The translations under genes were made by a program, and so were the position numbers. The notes beneath the pieces were generated by a model, which was given only the letters and a program-made list of their open reading frames with translations, was not told where the DNA came from and did not search any database. DNA of 28,212 nucleotides from Chara braunii (lineage: Eukaryota > Streptophyta > Charophyceae > Charales > Characeae). Shown in pieces: positions 9,695 to 20,207 of this stretch. The first letter of the stretch is position 1. Every line of letters starts with the position of its first letter. Location of the stretch: positions 80,957 through 109,168 of the forward strand of contig BFEA01000292.1 of assembly GCA_003427395.1 (NCBI GenBank), in the 5' to 3' direction.

Positions 9695-9729
<35 letters not shown>

Positions 9730-9730
9730 T
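9693..9730. repeat. Poly-T followed by (GT)n
   Basis: T run of about 22 bases, then GT repeats. Confidence 0.93.
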
Positions 9731-9844
9731 TGTCGTGTTTGATATATACAACTCCACTAAGAAAGCATGACCGTGTGTGTGTATGTATTAGTCAGAGGAG
9801 AAGGGGGCTGGGGTTATGGATGACCAATTGGTTTCTGGAGAGAA

Positions 9845-10089
9845 GCAGGGGTAGGGGGAGATGGTACTGCAGGATGTCTTTCTCACATAGAATGTACTCC
9901 TGCAGGGGTAGGGGAGCTAGGGCAGTGGAGAAAACTGCTACGATGTCTTTCTCACAGAGTGTACTAGGTCGTAAACTACTGTAGTGTACCAAGGTCAACC
10001 CCTTTGATCAATTATGAAATGGTTATACTAGGTCCTAAACTACCTACATTGAGTTCAACACCTATCATTAATGATGAAATGGTGATGAC
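9845..10089. repeat. Two adjacent short tandem duplications
   Basis: gcaggggtaggggga with gatgtctttctcaca is repeated at 9845 and 9902. Then actaggtcstaaactac with atgatgaaatggt is repeated at about 9963 and 10026. Confidence 0.8.
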
Positions 10090-10604
10090 AAGTTCTTCTA
10101 AATGATGTTGTATAGATTCTGTAGCCTATCTCGATGGATATATTTCCGGAGTACGGTTCTGCATGAGCATGTGCAAATGTCTATGGCCTCTAGGCTGACT
10201 AGACCCTCGGGGTTCTGTCAAAGCGCTTCTCTTGTTCTGTTTGCTAGGTGAAGTTTGTCTTAGGCCCACACTCAACAACTCGCCCAATGGTGAAAAGGGC
10301 AAAGCAATGGCGACTGTATCTTTCTGCCATTGGGATATAGAACAGTGAGAAGTGTTAGCTTTTGATAAAGTGAAAGCCATATTAAAAACATGGTATCAGC
10401 CTGAGTGAACCCTGCGTTAGTGGGAATATGAAGTATTGAAGACTGGCCTTGGGAGAGGAGTGCAAATGTGTGGTTTTGCAAGATGTTGTGCTCGACTTTT
10501 TGCCGATTATCATCCTGTTCGTGGGGGCAACCTCGAGAGTTAATAATCACCTGCTGCCTTTGGATTTCCTCGCTTTGCTCAGCATTCATTTGTGAGTTGA
10601 GAGT

Positions 10605-10720
10605 AAAAGAAAGAAGAAGAAGACCAAGAAGAAGAGGAGACGAAGAAGGAGAAATTGAAGGAGAAAAAGGAGAAAGGAAGAAGGAGAAGGAGAAAAAGGA
10701 GAAGAAGGAGAAGAAGATGG
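10605..10720. repeat. Purine (GAA/GGAGAA)n tract
   Basis: An almost pure A/G strand. The Lys/Glu/Arg-rich open frame on it is low complexity. Confidence 0.9.
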
Positions 10721-11620
10721 TGCAGCTAATATACACACTTGGGGTATTGTTTAGGCGTTTTGCAAATCAATGTTAGAACTCCTGATCAATGAGTTTGGCC
10801 TTGGCAATTGGACATGGGTCCCCCTCCAGCCTCTCTACCTCTGTAAGCTCCTCCAAATTTCTGTGCCCTGTATGCTACTGCCGCGGGGTCTCTGGGGTCT
10901 GATGCCGTGGCAATTGCTCAACCTTAAGAGGGCGTTACCGGCCTCATATGCCTGAATCTGCTCCACATCTGCAACTGTTACTTGGTGTTCATTCATGCTT
11001 GTGACCGCGGAGAATCGTGTGATGGTGGCGATAAGTTCAGGACCATACACTGTGTAGAGCTTTCTCTAGATCCAAAAGGGGGATATGAATTTAGCGGGGA
11101 TATGAATTTAGTGCCTGTATTCTAACCTAAAGTTTGGATACTGGATAACATCTCTCCTGTCCCCTTTTTCGCCCCTTCCCTCTGTTCCCCCTTCTCTCCT
11201 CCCTATCCCCACCGGGGTAGTCTCTTCCCCCCTTTGTGCTTTCCCTTAGGCTGTTCACTTAAATCTTGTTTAGCTGATGTTCCCTTGGTCCGGCTGATGC
11301 AATTCTACCTTAAATCCTCTTTCCACCTGGCACCCTGCCGAACGTAGTCTGTTGGGGAAAATTATGTTGTTGCTAGGCAGGAAGTGGCTGCCTTAACAGG
11401 TTGGGAGTATCTTTGGCGGTTGGGGGCGTGCGGTGTTCAATCTCTATTCATGATGTTTGATGTCCGAGAAGAGTTGAAAGGCAACTTGATCCTCCAGTGC
11501 ATTTTCATGTGCTCAGTGAATGCGGGGATAGAAGAATATGCATTGTGAACGTAAGTGCATTGCAGAACGCGTTTGCAAACTAATGAATGCCCCTGGCAAA
11601 TTGTGGCATACTGATACCAC
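10721..11620. other. No gene seen
   Basis: Unique sequence. gggggatatgaatttag is doubled at about 11079-11110 and there is a C/T-rich patch at 11156-11235. No exon was recognised. Confidence 0.5.
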
Positions 11621-12190
11621 ACGGGCCCCAGTTAGGGCCCGGTTCTGTAGTAGGCACGGCTTAGGCCTAGTGACCGGGTCACGACGGTCCCAGTTAGGTC
11701 CAGGTAGGCCTAGGAACCGTCGGTTCAGACCAAGGTCCGGTAGGCCTCGTTTAGACCCCACCAGACCCAACGGCTAGTTAGGCCAGATACCGGTCCATCG
11801 GTAGGACCGGCCGGCGGTGCAGTTTAGGCGCCACTCTTCAGATTCAAAATCGGATCTGAATCGTTGGGCCTGATCAACGGTCCAGACCCGAAGGCCCTCA
11901 GTAGGACTGAGGCCGATCCAGCAGTATATCTGCTGGGTACCAGCCTCAGTCGGTAGGTTGGTAGACAGGAGGTTAGTCTACGCGTTAGTCTTCAGGATTA
12001 GCGGAGCGCTTCAGCGTTAGCAGGATTAACGCAGCGTTTCAGCGCTAGCAGGAGCAGCGAGGAGAGAACGAGCACAGCGGCAAGGAGGAATTAGCGCAGC
12101 AGCTGGAGCAGCGCCAGCCACCGGCCCAGCCCGCGGCCCAGCTCCAGCCTTACAGCGCCATAGCTACCGCATCAGGTATCCGGGAGGAAG
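11620..12190. other. GC-rich island of short reiterated words
   Basis: GGTCC, AGGCCTAG, CGGTAGG and AGGATTAACGCAGCG-type words recur densely, then a CAGC-rich segment (cagcagctggagcagcgcca). Base composition differs from its AT-rich neighbours. It could be part of an LTR or an untranslated exon; neither can be shown. Confidence 0.45.
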
Positions 12191-12962
12191 GTCACACCTT
12201 TCCTCCCTCCTCTTTTTCCTCCGCCTCTCTCTCTCTCTCTCCCCTCCTACCCTCTAGGTAGTCTAGTCTACTGGACCACTCTGAGTATGAAGGATGGTGA
12301 CGAGTTCTGATGGCAGTTGAGATAGTAGCATTGAGACATCGGTTTTAGGACTACTTCGGGATCCGACTTCATCTACTTCTGAAGGTGTATCTGGATATTT
12401 GGAGATCGACATCTGGGACACAGACTTTGTATTCATGACATTCCGGATTTGCACTACATATGACATTCGAGATACTATTTTTGGATCCATGGTTTTGACG
12501 TCATTTCCCTCTCCTCCTTTCGTCTTCCCCTCTCCCTCCATTCGTCCGTGTATGATCTCAGACCCTGGCCTGTTCTTCCGTGTCCAAGGCCAGGGCTTTC
12601 ACACCAGTGATGCATGTTGAGAGTGTGTCGTTGCAGTCTGAGTCAGGTCAGAGTCAGTCCATGTGTATCAAGTCTCCCGCTGTATTTGTATTAACTCTGT
12701 ATTATCTGGTCGGTTCTGGGAATCTGAGCCATACTTATGACTGTGTTGCACGAGTTTGCAACACAAATGCAGGGCGTGGAAGCCATAATTATCTAGATAA
12801 CTCCGGCAAATTGATTTTGGCTTGTGGAGGGCTTGTGTTAAGAAGGGGTATGGAAGAATATGGGAAGGATTTCACTTCGGATGGGCGGGTGATCTTGGGA
12901 TGAATCTAAGATTTGTTTGTGATTGTCGATCCTTGGCGGTTGTCGTCATCGACTGTTTTCAG
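12190..12962. other. Sequence just upstream of the first visible PP2A exon; no exon recognised
   Basis: C/T-rich at 12200-12255, otherwise unique. It is probably intron, because the exon at 12963 opens in mid-protein at a phase-0 acceptor. I saw none of the expected N-terminal HEAT wording. Confidence 0.55.
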
Positions 12963-13212
12963 CGTCTTGGTGCAGGGGAGTGGTTTACGGCCCGTGTTTC
13001 TAGCTGCGGCCTCTTCTATGTAGGTTATCCTAGTGCAACTGATCTTCTTCGTGCAGATCTGAGAGCGCTTTATGGGCAACTGTGCCACGATGACATGCCC
13101 ATGGTGAGACGAGCTGCAGCGATGAATTTGGGCAAGTTTGCCGCAACAATTGATGAACCACAGTACATCAAGACGGAGATTTTAACATTCTTTAAGGATC
13201 TTACTCAGGATG
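12963..13212 (+). CDS. PP2AA: PP2A A-subunit exon (HEAT ~4-5), first visible exon
   Basis: Acceptor ttttcag precedes CGT. The 250-nt exon encodes 83 codons from [16 protein letters not shown] through [20 protein letters not shown] and [16 protein letters not shown] to FKDLTQD, plus the first base of a split Asp codon. The donor is GTAAGT at 13213. The family sequence just before this point ends in a PLAK-like motif, so the upstream junction is phase 0. An in-frame ATG lies upstream at 12822, but the residues from it do not match the family, so they are read as intron. The conserved MVRR arginines, part of the intra-repeat loop surface that contacts B subunits, are intact. Confidence 0.95.
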
Positions 13213-16200
13213 GTAAGTCCTTCCTCGCCACTTCTTCCTCATTTCTCAGCCTTATTCGAGTGTCCCTCGTTGATTGGTCCTTTCCCTGGTGGGCTTTCCA
13301 TAGTGCCATTTTGGTTGGAGATCTGCTTGGACGGTGTGTGCTATAATTAACTCATAGAGCTGTATGGAAACGGTGATCTCCAACAGGAGTGTTTTTTTGT
13401 TTCCCAGGATTTTCTTTATTTTTTTTCCCCCATCTGGTTCCCATGCGAGGAATGTGCCCTCACGGGGCCCTAGCCAACATACACATGATATGGGCTGTGG
13501 CCCCCAGCAAGCATTGTGCCCGCCCTAAGTGAAGGCGGGCCTGAATATCCAGGAGAGGCCCTTATCTCAGCATTTTCCAATGTGGGTATCAGACAGCTGC
13601 AGCACACTCGTTGGTTGAAGTGCAACGTGAGCCTCTCCCTGGGCTCCTTCCAGAGACAGCAGCTGTGTCCAGAAGTTGAGCCCAGGGCCGGGTGGTTGTG
13701 CCCTGGGGACACGCAGGTCGACACATCACGGAGTGGCCACGGGCGAATCAGAAAGCAGCATTATCGTCACAGAGGCCCAGTGAGCCAATGAGAAGACGGC
13801 AAACACTTGGAGCCTGAAGGCTGCCTGGACGTGCCAAACCAGAAAGGGCACCCAACTGTCGGCCAGGGCCTGGACGCAGACACTGGGGCCCGACCGGAAG
13901 CTATTGGGAGCTTCCTCAGCCAGGTCCACGCAGCCAAACAGGGTTGTGACTTTCATATAGGAGGTCGCTGGCCGGGGGAGGGCATTCTGGCCTAGGCAGG
14001 CAATGCGGACACGCTGCTGCGTTGCTGCGAAAGTGTCTGCATGTGCGCTGCTGGCTGGGGCTCACGCGGGCCCTATGAGGTGATAGGGGTGCTGCAGGGC
14101 AGCGGGTGGACAGCAGCCATAGCCGGGCTTCAGGGCCGCATGAGGGTGATGGGTGAAGGTGGTCTTCGGGTAGGAGGCGCATGAGTGGGTGGTCAAGGTC
14201 TGATGAGGGGAGGAGAGAGAACGTACCTGGTGTATGTGGGAGGTCGGCATTGGTGTTGACGTCATGTGCATTGGTCTTCAACGTCGGAGTGATCCTGTTG
14301 CATGAATATAGATAGGCTAGATAGGCTCAGTAGAGTAGGCTGGGCTTTGGGCGCCAGACAGAGATGAGCGACATTGATTATGGTGTTGGTGGGCCCTGAG
14401 GGCGATAACATTGGCACACGAGTTCACTGCTTTGCTCTTATTTGGATGGAATCTTGGTGCATTTGAGCTCTCTGCTTGGTACACGACCATCTGGACATCT
14501 TTGTGATTTTGCAACTTGTTTTTCTGTCTATCGCTCTCGCTTGTATTCCTTGGACCCATCTGGTTTTGAACCTGGATCTGTATTTCAACAGTTCATGCGT
14601 GTACCAACTGAGCTAAGCTCAGGAGTTTCTTGATGATGCAATGTCAGAGATGAACAACAGGAGTTAGTCCTGGAACTCAAAGAAAATTCAACAGTCCATT
14701 CAATGTGAGTCTTTCATTCCCTAATGCTTATTGTTCTATACATGTAAAGTGTGAACTTTATGGATGGAGCTACCTTCTTCCCCCGAATACAATGTACGGT
14801 CATTATAGCTGTATTTGAAAATACCCCAAACACAGCTATAATTACCTTACGTTGTATTGTCCCCGACTACTTGGGGTATTGTCCCCAGCTACCAGTGAAT
14901 TGATGGTGTAGCTGCGGAACTGCATGCATGCCGATGCTGAAGTATGTTAGTGGCAGCTTGCGCGTGTATGGTCGTTCTTATGTCTGCGGACATTAGTCTG
15001 CATTTGGGCTGTGGATCATATCAGGTCTAGTTTGCACAATCGGAAAGTCTGAGTGTCCGGCCTATAGCCTGAAATACAACACTGGAGAAAAACAGTTGTT
15101 GCTAGAAGCATGCAGCTGAAGAGAAGGGCACTGTAGGAGGAGAGGAAGTAGTGAGGAAAGCACAACCGAATCGGGTCTAGTTTGCACAATCGGAAAGTCT
15201 GAGAGTCTGGGCTATATAGCCTGAAATACAATACTGGAGAAACACAGTTCTTGCTAGAAGCATGCAGCTGAAGAGAAGGGCACTGTAGGATGTGAGGAAG
15301 CAGTGAGGAAAACACAACCGAATGGTCCCCTTCGCCCCGTTTCTTCCCTACTTTCCTCCTCTGCGATTTACATGGTCAGCACTACGCACTGTGACGAATG
15401 CTTCGTGATGGCAGTTCTTTGAAACCCCGTGGCAGTTCTCTCCATGCTGTCCAGATATCTGCATATGTGTTCTTGACATGGCAATGATGCGGACACACTA
15501 TCCATTTATGAGTGGACATGCAGACACATGTGATGTAATGCGCATTTCCAACCCCAGGGGAGAGGTGTCATGGCAGGTAGTAAGGGCTGAGGAGGGTTGG
15601 ATGTCCTGGAAAGGAAGGGGGGGGGGGGTTGAGGAGATGCGCAGGGGGGGGTTCCTTCCTCAGAGGAGGAGAGATGGGTATGAAGCGGGATAGGGAAGGA
15701 GAACCTTTCTTAATGTTCGGCGGCTGTGCAATCTGTGGACCGGATGCAGATGCAGACGCTGGTTCGCAGACTGGATATATCCGTCACTAGTACGGTTTTG
15801 AAGAATTTCCAATGCAATCTTGCTCATCTCCCCTTCTTTGTCTGATTAAGTGCCCCCTCCTTGATCTCGTCCAATACTAATTGACAGCTCACGACTGTGT
15901 GTGTGGCTCCTGGCATGTCCTGTGTATATTCTCACAGATCAAGATTCTGTTCGTCTATTAGCAGTGGAGGGATGTGCTGCAATTGGAAAGCTGCTTGACA
16001 GGCAGGATTGCGTTGCGCATGTTTTGCCGGTTATTGTGGCTTTTTCGCAGGTTTGTCCTCTTTTCTTTGTGCAGTCCTTCGAGGTGCATGTGCTATGTCC
16101 AATTCCCCATAAAGAAAGCCGGGAACAGGCATTGTTGATAACTGTTGTCTTCCCTGTTTTGGGGCGTGCAGCTCATCTGGGCTTGATCTCCAATCCACCA

Positions 16201-16463
16201 TGAAGAGAGGCGGAAACAGGCTTTGACTGTTGTCTTCCCTCCTGTGACCTTATCCCTGATCTCGCCCTCTTTTTCTTCTGTGCTGTTAATTTGGGCTTTA
16301 GTTTCCTTTTATCCCCATCTCCGCCATTGCAGTCAATGCAGGGTTCAATTGGGCTTGATCTCCTTTTCCATATGAGGTGGTCATGTGTATTTTACTATTT
16401 TTTTGATGGAAGGAGTGAGGAGCGAAGGATTAGGGAGGAAATTGCTGCACCTGTTTCGTGTGT

Positions 16464-16537
<74 letters not shown>

Positions 16538-18764
16538 GGTCCGGGACAGAGGCAGAGTTTCAGGTTGCCTTCCTTGTTCTATGTGCCTTGGGTGGTGTGT
16601 TGCTGGAATGAACACTAAGGAATATTTCAGGGCTTGGGACCTAGAGTTTCTTTCTAGGAAAAGTTTGAGTGATACGGAGGCATTATCTGTGGGCCTTGAC
16701 CATTGATGGGAAGTTCATTGCTGAAGTGACCACCATGCCATTTGATAGCCGTGATGCTAACACGAGCGATGCGGGTGTGCATTTCGAACCTTGTTTGTGT
16801 TTGATGGATGACAGGATAAGTCCTGGCGCGTGAGGTTCAATGTGGCAAACCAGTTGTATGAGCTCTGTGAAGCAATTGGTTCGGAGCTGGCGAGGTTAGT
16901 CAGAGACTGATTCTGTTCTCTATGTGACGTCTCTATGGACATGAATGCATGTTATGCTTTCTCATGGCCCTTGTCGTTCGTGAGATTGCCTGGTTGGGTG
17001 GCCACCTTTGGAACACACATTTCATACGAGAAGGTTTCGTAGCAGGCTCTTGTGATTTATGCCCTTGAACGTGTGATTGTGGGTCCCTCTCCGACTCCCT
17101 CTGCACCTTTAAACCTCTTCCCTCACCAGCACCAAACTTTCTCTTCCTCTGCGCTGTGTATGTGGATGGCATGAAAACCAAAGACTCCAAGAGTCAGCTG
17201 ACCGAACAGATGTTTGCGTGACACATTCATTTGGATCAGCGATGCACATCAGGGCGTAGTAAATTCTGTGCCAAGTGTGTTTTGTACCATATGGCCTTAT
17301 GATTGTAATGTGGCATTGCTAAACCTATTCTCCCTGTACACAACCCCCCCCCCCCCCCCCNNNNNNNNNNNNNNNNNNNNNNNNNNNNNNNNNNNNNNNN
17401 NNNNNNNNNNNNNNNNNNNNNNNNNNNNNNNNNNNNNNNNNNNNNNNNNNNNNNNNNNNNNNNNNNNNNNNNNNNNNNNNNNNNNNNNNNNNNNNNNNNN
17501 NNNNNNNNNNNNNNNNNNNNNNNNNNNNNNNNNNNNNNNNNNNNNNNNNNNNNNNNNNNNNNNNNNNNNNNNNNNNNNNNNNNNNNNNNNNNNNNNNNNN
17601 NNNNNNNNNNNNNNNNNNNNNNNNNNNNNNNNNNNNNNNNNNNNNNNNNNNNNNNNNNNNNNNNNNNNNNNNNNNNNNNNNNNNNNNNNNNNNNNNNNNN
17701 NNNNNNNNNNNNNNNNNNNNNNNNNNNNNNNNNNNNNNNNNNNNNNNNNNNNNNNNNNNNNNNNNNNNNNNNNNNNNNNNNNNNNNNNNNNNNNNNNNNN
17801 NNTCCGCCTTCTTCAGAGGCTCGGGGCTACCGGAAGAGAAAAGAAGCTCTGTGCTGGTGCTTCGGCAAAGCTTGGCGCGCAGGGGGTATCTGCCTTGGCA
17901 GAAAGAGGCTCGGATGTAGTGGTGGTTTAATGCATGCCAAAGTGTTATGATGTTGGCAGTTCTTGAGTTTTTTTCCTTACCGGCACCTTTGCTTAGCTGA
18001 CTCCTGCTACGCAAGTATATAACCGAAATGCGTAGCTCACTCCTGCTACGTAAGTATAACCCAAATGCTTAGCTGACCCCTGCTACGTAAGTATACCCCA
18101 AATGCTTACACCCCAGGTGAGAGTAGGCACGGACATACATCTATCTAATACTCGGGAAAAAAAGCAGGCCTGATACTTTTCCCAAGGGCGAGGGCTTTTC
18201 AAATGCAAGTGTATGCCTCAGGCCTGATACTTTTCCCAAGGGCGAGGGGCTTTTCAAATCCAAGTGTATGCCTAGCCCATGTGGATGGGCGACAGATGTG
18301 TAACTGTTAGTAAACAGGTCAGGAGCTTGAATTGTGATGAAATCAGATGAGTACATTAACGTTAGGGGTTGCCTTTCCCTCCCCCTCCCCCCCCTCCCTG
18401 CCTTTTTTTTTTGGTAGTTTTGTGCTGTTTTCATTTCGCTCTTAGTAGGCAGGTTGCAGGCTCGAGTTGTGACAGAATTAGACCAATACAATAATGGTAG
18501 GAGTTGTCTTTTTTATGGGCCAAGGGTGGTTTCCTGCAGCCCAACCCACATAGTACCATCCAGTCCACACCCACAATTGTACCCTGCAGCCACACCACCC
18601 AGTGCACATGGTACCACGCGACCCACATGGAACCGCCCATGTCACATAACACCACCCAGCCCATAAAGTACCACTAGGAGGTGCCTGGGAATGCTCTTTT
18701 TCTTTGCGCTTTGTGAGAACAGCGTGACAGAGGGGCACACTGCACTGTGTGTGTGTGCACGCAC

Positions 18765-18824
<60 letters not shown>

Positions 18825-19997
18825 GATGTCTGTGCTGTCTCCACACATGTCATGTGCATTATGTCTACACCAAAAATAAGGGTAGAGCCACTTTACTTTC
18901 CCTGGTTGTTTGCTCTACCTTTGCTCCACCACCAAGTGCTGTCCTTCTCTCCCCAGATGTTCTGTCTGTCCCACCTGTTGGATTGTTTGAATTTAAATAA
19001 ATTTTACTGCTGCTAAAAAAACACAAACACAAGGGATGTTTGAAAGTGTGTCATGCTACCGGAGAGGTTCGTATTTATTTTTGCCACAGAGAGTATTTCT
19101 GTATCATGTTGGCAAATCCACCCAGCTCTATTGTCCCACTGGTTTGCATTACATCCCCCCCCTCACCCCTCCCCCCACCCCCCTTCCCTCTTAGGGACTG
19201 CAAATGAGCTTCTTTGGATGATAATTGTTTGTGATCTCTGGCCTATGGTTTTCCATGGATTTCACAGTCATTTCATTGAGAACTGATTATCTTACAGGCC
19301 TTGAATGTTGCACAAGACGGACACTTTGAGATCCAGAGATAGGGCTCAGTTGTGGAGTGTCCTTGCACAGTCTCTTTGTGTGTATTTCTGATGGGATCAT
19401 GCACCACCTCTGACTGTGTGTCTATGTCTTGTGCTGTTTGCGCTCATCGTTTGCCTATCATGTATGCCAGGAGCTCGCCAGCGATACGAGTCAGTATGTT
19501 CGTGCTGCACTTGCATCAAATATTATGGGACTTGCACCACTTCTTGGCAAGGTCTGATATTCTCTACTCCTCTGTCAGAAGTTTGTCAAAATTTCTATGT
19601 TGAGCGATGCTGTTTTTAAGAGTCGTAATTATATGTAGAACTTTTGATTTCTGCCTGCATATGGAACACTCACAGGTGACTGTGCTGTCTGATTGTGTTT
19701 GTGAATCAAGCTCTCCAATGTCGTCCTGAAGAACAGAACCCTTTCGTAGCATGTCATCCTCTGACTGGACTCATGTTAGGTAATGACATTGAATGGCTGA
19801 TTAGCTGAGCTGCAGAATGCTATGGATTGTGGCAGTTTCTTGAATTGTAAGTTCATAACCATCATGAGGTGTACGGCACATTCTGCGTGAGTAGCATATA
19901 CCATGAGCACCAAGTCATATAAGCAGTTACTCATTGTGGCCACCAAACGACACCCTCCTGTGCTCTGCTTTTGACTGTGAGAAATGAGTTTGTCACT

Positions 19998-20071
<74 letters not shown>

Positions 20072-20169
20072 CACAACAGAGAAATGAGTTTGTCGCACTC
20101 TTTGTGTCAGGAGAGAAACGAGTATGTCTCTCTCTCTCTCTCTCTCTGTCTGTCTGTATGTCTCTCTCC

Positions 20170-20207
<38 letters not shown>

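Noticed and set aside
12822-12962. Upstream in-frame extension of the first visible PP2A exon
   Set aside because: The residues do not match the family, and a good ttttcag acceptor sits exactly where homology starts.
17214-18014. Long open frames on both strands across the N gap
   Set aside because: They are open only because N codons cannot be stops.
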